Below, piece by piece: positions 53,290 through 63,744 of a DNA stretch of 64,000 bases. Source of the DNA: Atriophallophorus winterbourni. Taxonomy: Eukaryota; Platyhelminthes; Trematoda; Plagiorchiida; Microphallidae. Under the pieces are notes generated by a model. That model had not been told where the DNA came from and did not search any database. It saw only the letters and a program-made list of their open reading frames with translations. The stretch is from the NCBI GenBank assembly GCA_013407085.1, contig JACCGJ010001746.1, positions 24,287 through 88,286 of the forward strand, written 5' to 3'. A program made the translations under genes and the position numbers. Every line of letters begins with the position of its first letter. Position 1 is the first letter of the stretch.

Positions 53290-54610
53290 CACCCTAAATG
53301 TGTCGAGCAGTAAGGCGAAAAATAAAAAGTGAGAGCTAAATAATTATTCTTGACCTACTAGTCGATGTTGACCGTGGATATACATCACAATCGCATGTTC
53401 CAAAGCTTTTCGAATGACTCAACATTTTCAAGTAGAAAGAGAAGTGTTCTACCTATCTTTTATCTGCTTAGTTTTGTCAACAATCGGGTTACCAGATACA
53501 GGCTTAATGGGAGCCGTTTTAAGTTTGTCTAGACCAACGGCTCGATTGATCCCATCATACATACCGTGAAAATTTCAGGTATCCGCAGCTTTTTGGATAC
53601 TGAGGCTAATTTCAGTCCAATAGTCATTTGCACATCGTCTTGCAGTCTGTTGGACCTTATCTCTAGCTGCTCTCAGAATTATTATGTTTTGTTCTGTTGG
53701 CTGACCGTTTCTTGTCAAAAACAGCAGTCATCTCAGAAGCTTTTGCTTCGAACCGGTCTCTGAGCTTTCCTCGGGCCGTGGAAAGTGGAGCTTTTTAGCG
53801 ATCCCCAGTCTTCTGAAGCCGATTCAAGTGGGGTTGCCTTGTTAACTCGGCTGAGAATGCTTTTTCAAATCGCGCTGCTAGATTAGGTTCACACATGCGA
53901 GTGACATCTATCCTTGGCTTAGCAGACAATTTGGTGCGGTGAAATGTCGACTGGGAAAGCTTCAGTTTTGCACAAACCAACGAACGGTCAGTGTCTCAGT
54001 CTGCGCTTTGATATAATCTGGTGAGGAGTACGCTTCCTATATTAGTGCGCCTAATAAGAATAAGATCAAGCTGATGCCAATGCTTAGAACGAAGATGTTT
54101 CCAAGAGACTTTATGTTGTGGTTTTGTTTGAAAGGAAGTGTTACTGACACAAAGACTGAACTATGTGCACACTGAAATCACCCAATACCACTACACAGTT
54201 TTTAGTGGCATGTTTTTGAGGGCTGTTGTGAGGTTATGATAAAAAGCCTTTTTCAGCAGGCGTCACAGAGCGTCGGTGCGTAAACATTGACCAACGTGAT
54301 GTTACCAGTAATGCACTTCAGATTCAGAGTCCAAATCCGTTCGCTCCCGCTGCTGCTTTTAGTAGGCTGTTTTGCACGGCAAACCTAACTCTATGCAGTC
54401 GAGGCTCATCAGAGCCCCTTCCTTTCCAAAAATGTGCAATCTGTTTCTGTTATCATACCAGTGTCTGGTAATCACGTCGTCTGCAGGGCAACCACGTCGA
54501 TCTTCTGCCCTTTTAAATCATTGTTAATCACAGCTGATTTTCTTACGTCTCTGATATTCGAGACGTCGTCATGAAATCCTGGACGTTCTAGGTTCCCAGT
54601 TTCAGAGCTG
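53290..54610 (-). mobile_element. RTE-like LINE (second RTE family), endonuclease and linker remnant
   Basis: Read on minus from 54610: SRISET region, an EN start with KGQKIDVVALQ-like remnants, KGRGSDEPRLH, an NITLVNVYAP-like remnant, NCVVVLGDF (GDF block), and KHWHQLDLILIRR. The linker follows: LSQSTFHRTKLSAKPRIDVT, LAARFEKAFSAEL, KLRDRFEAKASEM. Frames are broken throughout. The text differs from the 45-48 kb element and may belong to the family of 3392-3755. Confidence 0.7.
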
Positions 54611-54895
54611 ATTTTGTTGTTTAGTAATTAGTTTTACTGGTGCAGAAAAATATAGTCTGCTTGTCGGTTGATTCCTAATCCCCATGCACCCAATGAGGAT
54701 AGCAGACCGAGGCGAAACGGTACCTTATTGACTGTGGGCTGCCCAGCTTGAGACGAGCGGTACCCGTCCAATGAGACCTGAAAAGCAGCCCTGAGCTCTA
54801 CGTCAGTCCAGCCATAGCTCTTAACAGGTATCTGCTGCTAACCGTGTTATTCATAGAAGCGGAATGTAATGTCCTCTCCATTGGTGCGTTGAGAT
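54611..54895. other. No recognised feature
   Basis: Possibly the 5' part of the adjacent RTE remnant; no motif seen. Confidence 0.3.
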
Positions 54896-54899
54896 GTGT

Positions 54900-55082
54900 G
54901 GTATGGTATGAAAGCACAAGCCTGATCCAGGCAAAGTGCCGCACAGTCAGAGACTGCACGTGGGCTGAGATACAGTCAGGTTGCCCAGGCCTAGACAGAC
55001 ATGACAAAAGAAATAGAAATGGTAGTGAGACTCCAGTGTGTTTCAGCATGCAGCTTACTACCTGTGGCAGTTCAATATGGAG
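54900..55082 (-). mobile_element. SINE copy, 5'-truncated
   Basis: GTATGGTATGAAAGCACAAG tail through GCATGCAGCTTACTACC; lacks the 5' third. Confidence 0.85.
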
Positions 55083-55089
55083 AACTAGC

Positions 55090-55620
55090 TGTTGCCCATG
55101 CAGCAAGTGCTCCCTCTCCAAGACACCACTGGAGCCAAAGTAACAGCTAGGCTGATACGTTTGGATAATAATGCTGTTGCACGAGTTGGCAGGACGAAGT
55201 TGAACACAACTTGGATGGGGTAAAAATCGCCTCTAACTTTAGCTGCAAACCGGAGTCAATTTAGTTTTGTGATTATAATATGTTTTGTGCTATTTTTTGA
55301 ATTTTGAAACAAAATTCGAAATCCATTAATTATTTGTATTCTCACAATTTTTTAATTCGCCTGTGATTATTTACGTAACATTCCATCTGTGCTGCTCTGA
55401 AAAGACCAACCCTTGCGAGGAAAAACCACCATCATACGAAATTGAATATTATCAAATGTTCAATGAATGGATAAGAATATCAGGGGAGATGATAAAACGG
55501 CAGTGATAAGTTCGTAATTAAAGTTTATCGTACTTACGGACAGGAGAAAGAATTTCTTAATTAATGAGAAACAATCAGAGGGTGGCAGAAGTTGGGTCAT
55601 TGTTGCTGAGTCGTTTACAA
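55090..55620. other. No recognised feature
   Basis: AT-rich, no coding signal. Confidence 0.4.
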
Positions 55621-56039
55621 GATGCCCTATGCGCAAAACGGTTTACTGGCACTTAATCGTCAGACATTTAATCACCAAGTCACTTCATCCCCAGTCAATA
55701 AATCTTTAGTCACTTAATCTCCAGTTTGATAACTTCTGAAGAATGCAGAATACGTTAAAATGAATTTATTTAGCAGGAGAGATATGCAATTGATTTTAAA
55801 AACGTCAATCTTTTCGCAGTTGAGTATCGCTGAATTGCTCGAGATGTCCTGGCGCATATCTCAGCATACATTTTCTTCTGTTTGATATGAACCCAAGCAC
55901 TTGCTTGAAAAACAGAGGGCGTATGCTGTCGGTAATCCTTTCGCAAACCGTTAAGAAATGTTCACATGGTGAGATGTCGGCAAGAAAAGAGTGACAGTAA
56001 TGCATGATACCAACCTTCTACAGCATTATTCGTTCGGCT

Positions 56040-56535
56040 AAAACCTCAAATGTGTCGACCACATCATTCAACGGCACAAAAGCCAACACTGGTAGGCATC
56101 TATTCATGAGGCGTAAATCATCGTCTGCCTCATAATCTACTTCCATCTCTTGTTCGCATATTTTTCGTTGCATGGCCTGGCATAGATGAAATTAACATCC
56201 AGTCACTCTCGGGGATGGTATGTTTGAGCGAAATGCATTCATAGCTGCACTTTCAAAATCAGTTAAAATGACATCTGGTGCTGCATTCGGCGCCATATCT
56301 CGCAACACACTAAGCAACTTATTATATGTAACTGCTGTTTTGTTTTGCAAAAGACAGTAAATTGCTGGTGGTGACGCCTTCAGCATATTGAAAATGTATA
56401 GTGTATAACTGGTAGAAAAGCGAAGGTACAACCTTGAACGTCCCATCAGCAAACCACATCTTGCTAAGACAGTGCACCAACCAGGCTTCGATCACGGAAG
56501 ATAAAAAGTCTTGCATCGTCATTATGGTCACTTGA
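56040..56535 (-). pseudogene. MULE-domain transposase remnant
   Basis: In two frames on minus: MWFADGTFKVVPSLFYQLYT, then PPAIYCLLQNKTAVTYNKLL with VILTDFESAAMNAF, a putative FHLCQAMQRK block, and CLPVLAFVPLNDVVDTFE. The D of ADGTF and the D of LTDFE correspond to the first two acidic residues of the MULE catalytic triad. Frameshifts and the SINE make it non-functional. Confidence 0.8.
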
Positions 56536-56536
56536 A

Positions 56537-56717
56537 AGCATAAGCCTGATCCAGACAAAGTGCCGCACAGTCAGAGACTGCACGTGGGCACGTGATATAC
56601 TGTCAGGTTGCCCGGGCCTAGACAGATATGAGAAAAAAAATAGAAATGGTAGTGAGACTCCAGCGTCTTTCAGCATGCAGCTCACTACCGTTGACCAATC
56701 AATTTAGCACGATGTTA
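56537..56717 (-). mobile_element. SINE copy inside the MULE
   Basis: Tail GAAAGCATAAGCCTGATCC through AATTTAGCACGATGTTAGCC; CACTTGA occurs at both borders and may be a short target duplication. Confidence 0.85.
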
Positions 56718-57044
56718 GCCGCACTTGAGAGGAACTAGAGAGTGCATGTTGGGTCTTTCCTTCTTATATACTTTTGATGCTTGTTGAGTGTTCGCGAGAT
56801 AGCACTTTTTGAGGTAATGCCATCAGAGTGCCTAATGACAGACCACATGTGAACGAAATCCGTGAGACAGAGGGGGTTGCATTCTTTAAAAGTTATCAAA
56901 CTGAGGATGAAGTGACTTGGTTATTAAATGTCTGGGGATTAAGTGTCGGTGATTAAGTGACCGACCACCAGCAAAACGACCGAGGAAACATAACAGCTAA
57001 GGTCAAATAGTATATCGATCACGAAAAAGTAAAACAGTAGACCA

Positions 57045-57170
57045 AAGTGCTTCTTTGCATGCATTTTCATCACACACCCAACGTCCGGTTTCGTGCTGTT
57101 TGCACTCATCAGGTATGCACAGTGAAATCAGATTCGAATGCACTTGAAACAGTGGAGGAATGGCAAACAA
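57045..57170 (-). repeat. Type-A hammerhead repeat next to a Penelope-like element
   Basis: Contains the CATCACACACCCAACGTCC block, the ribozyme core at 57088-57112, and the CACTTGAAACAGTGGAgGAA block seen in other type-A copies. Lies directly downstream of the Penelope-like coding region, on the same strand. Confidence 0.75.
57088..57112 (-). ncRNA. Hammerhead ribozyme-like core, type A, intact boxes
   Basis: On minus: CTGATGA, a perfect stem II GTGC-AAACA-GCAC, GAAAC. The palindromic stem III reads ACCGGA rather than ACCGGT (one change), followed by C as cleavage nucleotide. Stem I keeps about half of its pairs. Catalytic boxes are intact; stems I and III are weakened. Confidence 0.75.
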
Positions 57171-57174
57171 GTAG

Positions 57175-58310
57175 CGCTTCGAAAACAGTAGAATTATTAA
57201 TATCTAAAATAGTGAACATCACACTAAGAAAATCTGTAGAGGGTGGTCGGGAGAAGAAACCAAAATTTTGTTATGCGAGAATTACATACAAAGCGTTCGG
57301 ACTCACCTCATGATCTAAATTCATTCTGAGTACAAGTGGGGTGAACAAAATGGAAGCTGAAATGGTGAGGTATTGTTAGTAGAAACATTTTTAGATTACT
57401 GTTTAAGAAAAACGTACAAAATCCCAACAATAATGATTATATATAATTTCAACCTCTTCAGCATGTAGGCACTGGTCAAACAATTTAATACCGCAATTTA
57501 ACACTTCGACAGTGTAGTTTGTATTTAATACATGTTCCACCAAGGCTGAATCACGTATAAGAAATTCATATTCTTTCGCATCTCATCACTGCCTTTTGGC
57601 ACGTTCCTGCTGTTTTTCGATTCTAGTGTGGAGTTCTCCGGAAGTCGACTCTATGCAAACATCAAGGCAACCCTGTGACTCTTGATAAAGGTGCCGAAAG
57701 CGCATTTTTTCTTATACGTCGCAGGTATGGACGTCTGGTTCATGACTGTACTGAACGCCTCTGATGTTGCTTTAACGTACGGTATACAAACATTATATCG
57801 CCAATTCTTCTCTGAAATTGTATTCTACCCTTATCAATTGTTTTTTTTACAAAACGTCTCGGATAACCGTGGTCTAAGTGCGTTGGCAAGGTTCATGATG
57901 ATCGCGTTTTCATTCATTTTTATTGCATATAAATATTCCATATAAATATACGACAGTAGTGAAGACATCGGTGAGCCCATTGCTACTACTTAATTTTGTT
58001 TATATTATCGCCCATTAAATACAAAGCATAAGCAAATTGACATGCCGTTAACAATTTGCTTGACGCTCAAATTTGTACCGTCCGACAAACTGGCATTTGA
58101 ACTCAGTGCCATTGTAGCTATTTGTAATACACTTGTAGTATCCACATTAGTGAACAAGGCACTCACATTGAAACTAATAATCATTTCGCCGTCCTCAATT
58201 GTTACTGATTATAAACGTGCTGCAAAGTCATATGCGTTCTTGGCCGTATTGTCAACTGATAGTTTCAATTCACACGCCAAATGTTTCGCTAACTCGTCCT
58301 AGAATGCACT
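57175..58310 (-). mobile_element. Penelope-like element, RT and GIY-YIG remnant
   Basis: Read on minus from 58310: DELAKHLACELKL, ISFNVSALFTNVDTTSVLQI (the VSYDVxSLFTxVP block of Penelope RTs), then VAMGSPMSSLLSYIYMEYLY (the AMGSPLSPxLAxxYME block), and VKATSEAFSTVM. A GIY-YIG endonuclease remnant follows (GELHTRIEKQQERAKRQ, then SALVEHVLNTNYTVEVLN and LHAEEVEIIYN). Several stops and shifts. The 5' end is cut by the palindromic element at 58335. Penelope elements in animals, including flukes, are known to carry hammerhead motifs in their terminal repeats, and one lies just downstream here. Confidence 0.85.
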
Positions 58311-58334
58311 CTTTATCTGTTTTAGGCAGACTTT

Positions 58335-58455
58335 AGAATTGAGGGGTGACAGTTGATTTCAGAAATAAGATATGCCACAAACCCTGTCCTGATTATCACT
58401 CTTTGTTTGATGAAGCTTCTGCAGCAGAAGTGAAACGTTAACCGAAAGCTGCTTT
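58335..58455 (+). repeat. Truncated copy of the palindromic MITE-like element
   Basis: Matches the centre and right arm of 49728-49951 (CCCTGTCCTGAttATCAC, GAAGCTTCTG, AGAAGTgAAACGTTA). Confidence 0.65.
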
Positions 58456-58477
58456 ATATGTACGCCTGTATGTATGC

Positions 58478-58692
58478 ACGGATCTGCAATCGTACGGTAC
58501 TTCTATAGTGTGCGGCTAACACCCCGTTAAACCGATTGATCACCGGTGCTGTGCTGCATGCTGAAACTGGATGGAGTGCGGCACTGCCTGGATCAGGCTT
58601 GTGCTTTCATACCATACGATACTGTTGGCCAATCAATTTAGCAAGATATTAGCCGCACAGCACAAAAATGCTGAACGATTGCATATCCGTGC
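58478..58692. mobile_element. Inverted pair of SINE copies
   Basis: 58478-58614 is a plus copy (CACGGATCTGCAATCG through CTTTCATACCATACGAT, with an internal deletion). 58622-58692 is the 5' part of a minus copy (TTGGCCAATCAATTTAGCA through TGCATATCCGTG). RNA across the pair could fold into a long hairpin. Confidence 0.75.
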
Positions 58693-58811
58693 ACAGAAAG
58701 GACCTGAAAATTCAAGTAGCAATTTCAACCGCTTTTCCGTCATGAATGTAATGTCATTTCGCGAAAAAAGCTCGATAGATTTAACAAGCAGAACGATTTT
58801 CAATACAAAAG

Positions 58812-58900
58812 CAAAATGTTGCTCACATTCTCCGTACTTAAACAACACTACCGGTTTCTGATTTTTTGCCATTATCATGTGGAGACAGTAAAATTAGTGC
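58812..58900 (-). repeat. Type-B hammerhead repeat, degraded
   Basis: GTTGCTCACATTCTCCGTACTTA, CACTACCGGTTTCTGA and GTGGAGACAG in type-B order. The core reads ATGATAA with a broken stem II; inactive. Confidence 0.5.
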
Positions 58901-58904
58901 AGAA

Positions 58905-59090
58905 TGAGTACGAAAATTCCATGTGCTCTTTTGTGTTCTGGCATAGTTGCCATTGTCTCGGATATCCGGGGTTTGAATGCGCCTTTGAAAACAGGTTTCA
59001 TGTGAAATTATATTAACTTCACTAGACCATCCATAATACGCAAGTTATGGCCCAATTCTCAAGTTCAGTTAACTTAATTTTGCCCCCTTT
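58905..59090. other. No recognised feature
   Basis: Short spacer without motifs. Confidence 0.35.
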
Positions 59091-59096
59091 GGCAGC

Positions 59097-59325
59097 ACGG
59101 ATGTGCAATCGTGCAGCATTTCTGTGCTGTACGGCTAACATCGTGCTAAATTGATTAGCCAGAGGTAGTGAGCTGCATGCTGAAACACGCTGGAGTCTCA
59201 CTACCATTTCTATTTTCCCCTCGTATCTGTCTAGGCCTGGGCAACCTGACAGTATCTTAGCCCACGCGCAGTCTCTGACTGTGCGGCACTTTGCCTGGAT
59301 CAGGCTTGTGCTTTCACACACACAC
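59097..59325 (+). mobile_element. SINE copy (full length)
   Basis: GCACGGATGTGCAATCGTGC through GCTTGTGCTTTCACACACAC, with a (CA)n tail. CTTTGG flanks both sides and may be part of a target duplication. One of the least mutated copies. Confidence 0.88.
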
Positions 59326-59384
59326 ACATCTTTGGGTGTGGCAATCAACGCCCTACATTTCAAAGAACCAATCTTCTATGCCTT

Positions 59385-60465
59385 CTGATGAAGTGACATA
59401 ACGGCTCGATGAAGGGAGACTAGTCGAAGTATGCTACCTTGATTTCAAAAGGCCTTTGGCTCAGTGAACCATAGGTACTCTGCACAAACTAAGAATGTGT
59501 GGCGTTACAGGTGAACACATCGATGGTTAGACAGCTTCTTAACTAATCGCACTAACTATGTTAGAATTCCAGGGGTGTGCTCGGAGGAATCAGTGATACT
59601 CAGTGGAGTGCCTCAAGGCTCAGTGCTTGGTCCACTACTTTTTTTATTTTTGTAAACGACCTGGTAGCCTGCTTGAGTTCACGTTGCTTCCTTTTTGCTG
59701 ATGATGTTAAGATCCTAGGAACCGACAGTAGAGATACGCCTATATCTGATTCGAAAAAGTAATCGAGTGGAACAAAACATGGGACTTGCCACTAAACTTG
59801 AGGAAGAGCTGTGTCCTGACAACAGATTTGGCGACAATACAACTAGAGCTATCGTAATAGCTGCAGCTAACAAAGTGAAGGATCTCGGTATTACTAACAA
59901 GTGATTTTAAGTGGGCTACTCAATGTGGCGAAGCAGCAAACAAGGCTCGCAGAGAATTGATCAGACTGTGCTCAGCGTTCTCATGCCGACAGCATTCTAT
60001 CTTCATTCCCTAATACAAATTAGTCGTACGGCATCACCCGGAATACTGCGTTCAATCCTAGGATCCGTACTTAAAAGATATCGCGTGTCTCGAAAGGGTC
60101 CAGCGCCTTGCGACTAGGATGTTTGAGGGTCAGACAGGTAAAACCTATGAGGCAATACTCAAGGACCTCGATCTGTTCTCACTAAAGAGACGGTGGCTGC
60201 GATGCGACCTAATAGAAGTCTTCAAGATTCTAAAGGGTGATGATATTACTAAAATCCTTAAACTTGCCCCTAAAGCATCAACAAGAGGTCATTCTATGAA
60301 ACGTTTAAGGCTCTGGGTCAGGTTGCTGACACGCGAACACTTTCAGAATCCGCGTGGTCAACTTCTGGTACAAGCCTCCACATTGTATAGTAAACCTGCC
60401 AAATGTGTTGAGCTTTAAAAGGGAATTAGACGCTACATGGCCTGCCATGTTTCCGCACACTCTCT
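59385..60465 (+). mobile_element. CR1-like LINE, degenerate RT fragment
   Basis: Plus-strand blocks in changing frames: VCYLDFKRPL, SGVPQGSVLGPLL-like (about 59600), FADDVKILGTDS (59692-59727), KDLGI region, RVQRLATRMF-like, YEAILKDLDLFSLKRRWLRC with DLIEVFKI, ASTRGH and FKRELDATWP near the end. Closest to the 34.8-39.6 kb family. Non-functional. Confidence 0.8.
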
Positions 60466-60511
60466 AATAAAAAACTTCAAAACAACAACGAAGAAACTTA
60501 TTGTTATATTT

Positions 60512-60618
60512 TTTTCTCATATCTGTCTAGGCTTGGCCAACCTGACAGCATCTTAGCCCACATGCAGTCTATGACTGTGCTGCGCTTAACCTCCAATAGG
60601 CTAGTGATTTCATACACC
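60512..60618 (+). mobile_element. SINE copy, 3' half
   Basis: TCATATCTGTCTAGGCtTGG through GTGaTTTCATACACCATA. Confidence 0.75.
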
Positions 60619-60654
60619 ATAAATTGTTCACGCTTATTATTGCATTGTTTCCTG

Positions 60655-60855
60655 AATAGATGACCTCTCACAGTGTTGGTGAAGAGAAACCCTACTATAC
60701 TTTCCAGCTATCCGGAAACAAGAACGTGAAACGTACGAACTGTAGACTCAATATCGAAGTACCGGGTGCTCAAACGCATACCGCCGAATGAAATCTGGGC
60801 GTGTGATTGGCTTTTAGCCACTTTTATCCCTGTGCATCTTAAAATTGAACCTGTT
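60655..60855 (+). repeat. SINE-like family D, degraded
   Basis: Shows the ordered blocks GGTGAaGAGAAAC, CATACCGCCGAAtGAAATCTGG, TTGGCTttTAGCCAC and CCTGTGCA of family D. Confidence 0.5.
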
Positions 60856-60859
60856 TTTA

Positions 60860-61463
60860 CGATGCATTTAAACGGAAAATATAGTACTAATGATTTATTA
60901 CCTCGCTGTTTTTAAATCAGGAAAGAACACATAAGCAAACCGTCGTAAGAATATTTGTTTGTATTTGTATGTATGTGTGTTGTATGCAAAACAGTCGCAA
61001 AACGATCATTAAATTGGACACGCTCAAATATTCAAGTAATTGTCAAGGTCGAGTAAACCCATTTTCGTGCATTTTCTTCAAGGTGATTAAAATAAAAGTT
61101 CAACTTGCATATAGCTAGAATTGGCAACTAGAATTCCACAATTCGTATACGATAACTTCACAGGTATGCAGATGATCGTTCAGCACTGCAATAATGGGTT
61201 GTCAGTACATGTGATTCATGAACTGTAACTTCCGGGCAAATGATTTGAATTTAAATTACCGCAATTTTTAAAGGAAATCCTTCATCATTATTGATTCAAT
61301 GTCTTTGTAATAGTTGTGGAAACATAAGTTACCCATTACAAGGACACAATAGACTTGCATCAGACTTGAATTAAGTTTTTTCTATTAAAAGAGAATTGCG
61401 AACGGGCTTGCATGCATATTTCGCTACGAATAATGAATTTTAAATGTCTTTAGCAAGAAAACT
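60860..61463. other. No recognised feature
   Basis: AT-rich spacer before the LTR element; no motif seen. Confidence 0.4.
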
Positions 61464-61656
61464 GTGATGATTGTTTGAATAACAATCAATAATAATCAAT
61501 AATTTTGTAATTCAAATTCTTGTTGTTAAAGCAACATTAATTAATACACGCTGTGTGATTCAAGTGAGTGTTTTTATTCTCAATTCAATTCTTGGGTTGG
61601 TTAATTCACTCAATTCAATACAATTCAATTCATTGCAATTGGCGTCGCGATCAGCT

Positions 61657-62395
61657 ATGTCGTTCGGACCTCTTAATATTCATGGAACTCCTAGAGAAAA
61701 AGAAGATTACCTGGAACATTTTGAACTTCTGTGTCATACCAACGGTGTAATGCCTGACTCAATTATCACTGCGCATTTTCTAACTTCAGCAGGAGAAGAT
61801 GCTTATGCTCTGCTGAAAAATTATCATTCCCTATCCCACCTGCAAAGAAGACTTTCAATGAATTGAAATCAATTCTAATAGCGCCTGTCACTTCGAAAAA
61901 TTTCGAAATTGCTGAACGTTCACGCTTCAATACAATGCGAAGACAAGAAAACCAATCTATACGTCAATTTATTCTGCAATTGCAAGCACAAGCTTCACGT
62001 TGTGCATTTGAAGACAAACTATATGATCATTTACGAGATCTTTCAATCGCTGTTATCAATGAACCCAATTTATATCGTCAATTATTGATGTTGAATAATC
62101 CAACCTATGAAAATGTCAAGAGATCATGCGAACATTATGAAGATGTTACAAAAGAAATTAATGCTGATACTCGAACTGTTTTGTTCGGAACCTCCAGATC
62201 TAAACCTCAGTCCAGCAACCGACCACAGCGACAAAGTGATTCTAATGTCAAACCAGACAGAATAAGTAAATTCAGCAAAAGCAATTCCAATTTTGACAAT
62301 CAGAATTATGAAAAATGTGCATCTTGTGGCAGTTACATTCTCGATTCACTTGTCCATTTCGTAATGCTAAATGTTTTAAAGTGGTAAACTTGGGC
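61657..62395 (+). pseudogene. Gypsy gag with zinc knuckle, frameshifted
   Basis: Starts MSFGPLNIHGTPREKEDYLE; a shift near 61845 leads into FEIAERSRFNTMRRQENQSI with RQFILQLQAQASRC (the major capsid-like block). A Cys-rich region follows with CASCGSY, then further Cys/His pairs out of frame at about 62330-62420. Gag would package element RNA; this copy cannot make an intact protein. Confidence 0.78.
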
Positions 62396-62433
62396 ATATT
62401 CAGTCAGTTTGTCGAAATTCTAAGACATGTTAT

Positions 62434-62960
62434 GTGCATAGTAATGATACAAAAGTCGTCAATGTTGAAAATCAAATCAGCTCACTATCATTATCAGTGT
62501 CACCATACACAGTGTCTCATGTCCGCAAACGTATATTCAGTAGTTATGGTTCGGAAGAATTTATACTTGATACAGGAAGTGTGGAATCATTGATTTCATT
62601 GAATGACCTAAAATATTTTGCCACTTATGCTCAAATTCATCGATCTGACATTCCGATTCACGGCGTTACATGATATTCTGTACCTGTTGTTGAAGTTTGT
62701 TCTATTCCAGTCAGATATGGTACTGCCAAACCAGTTGAGTGTTCATTCATTGTCACGAAATCTGGTCCACCTATCCTTGGATTAAAATTGCTGAAGATAC
62801 TCAATATTGACTTTTCATTTTTTTCTACAAGTTCATTATCAAAATTTAACTCTCATGCAATAAAAGATTTAACTCGTCAGTGTGCATCGCATTCCGGTGG
62901 CATGAACATGAAACCTGTTCATTTAGAAATAACTGGTGATTCTATATTTTTGAAACGTCG
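62434..62960 (+). pseudogene. Gypsy protease and start of RT region
   Basis: Contains the aspartic protease site FILDTGSVESLIS (LDTGS near 62566-62580) and the ILGLKLL block near 62780, with a stop near 62671 between. KPVHLEITGD near 62920 is the usual lead-in to RT; YGLREPVEKA follows and then homology to RT ceases, marking the internal deletion. Confidence 0.78.
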
Positions 62961-63714
62961 CTAATAGCATATGGTCTAAGAGAACCTGTCGAAAAAGCCG
63001 AGGCTCTAATGCATACAAACGATGATGAGATTCTAACTATGCCCCTTGGCGAAAAACGGAACGATGACTTTCATACATCCCATCATAGTATGGAGAACGC
63101 TCCCGTTACTCTGGATATTCAAACTGCAGCTGGAAAGACAGATCGACCGATTTCTAACAGTGCCATTGATCGTGCTAGAGCTTTTTTTGTTTGATGGTGA
63201 AAATTTGACTTTCCTATCAACCGACTCAAGCGCTACTCCTGTTAACACGTCCACATCCGCTCGTTTCATTGATTCAAACGAAAAATCTAGTTTCCATTAC
63301 CAAAAAAGTGGTTTCGAAGTTAGCAAACTTCATCATCCATCGAATACCAGTTAAAATAAATCACCGAATTCATCTTATCAAGCGAATTCAGCACTGCCTT
63401 CTAGATAATCTAAACGATCGTCAGATAATGTACTTTTCAAAACCGCTAAAGGAAAACCCTTACTGGCACCTTCGACTACTGCCATTGAAAAAGCAAGACA
63501 ATTGTTGTCGGGTTCGCTGGAACCTCCGTGTGTTTAATCAATTCAACCTGCAGTCACTGGACATGCTTCTGATGAACAAGCAACAAAGTTGTCACATACT
63601 TTGTCTTCCGAGAATACTGTATCAAGTGAACCTGTCAGAGGATCGGAAAGACTGAGGAACAAACCTACTCAAGATTACAAAAATCCCGAGGACGATTAGG
63701 AGCTGCGGTGTATG
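62961..63714 (+). other. Deletion-junction region and 3' end of the LTR element
   Basis: Short frames in several phases; Ser/Thr-rich C-terminal pol-like text near 63410-63650 and a purine-containing stretch before the 3' LTR start. Confidence 0.45.
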
Positions 63715-63744
63715 TGATGATTGTTTGAATAACAATCAATGACT

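Larger units (their letters stand above)
55631..56982 (-). mobile_element. MULE-type DNA transposon with terminal inverted repeats
   Basis: The left end (about 55631-55735) and right end (about 56887-56982) are inverted repeats of roughly 95 bp. They share CACTTAATC, CAGACATTTAAT, ACCAAGTCACTTCATCC and CAGTTTGATAACTT. Between them a broken transposase frame with a MULE domain runs on minus, split by a SINE at 56537-56717. The copy is defective. TIR plus MULE domain points to the Mutator superfamily; a 9-bp target duplication typical of the group was not clearly seen. Confidence 0.8.
61464..63741 (+). mobile_element. Ty3/Gypsy-type LTR retrotransposon, internally deleted
   Basis: A terminal repeat starts at about 61466 (TGATGATTGTTTGAATAACA). 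Its first 26 bases return at about 63716, as expected for the start of the 3' LTR. Between lie gag, a zinc-knuckle region, a protease and only the extreme end of pol. Reverse transcriptase, RNase H and integrase cores are missing. The 3' LTR is cut after 26 bases by an RTE fragment. Confidence 0.82.

Noticed and set aside
57047..57313. 88-codon plus-strand frame over the type-A repeat
   Set aside because: Overlaps the ribozyme repeat on the opposite strand; no domain.
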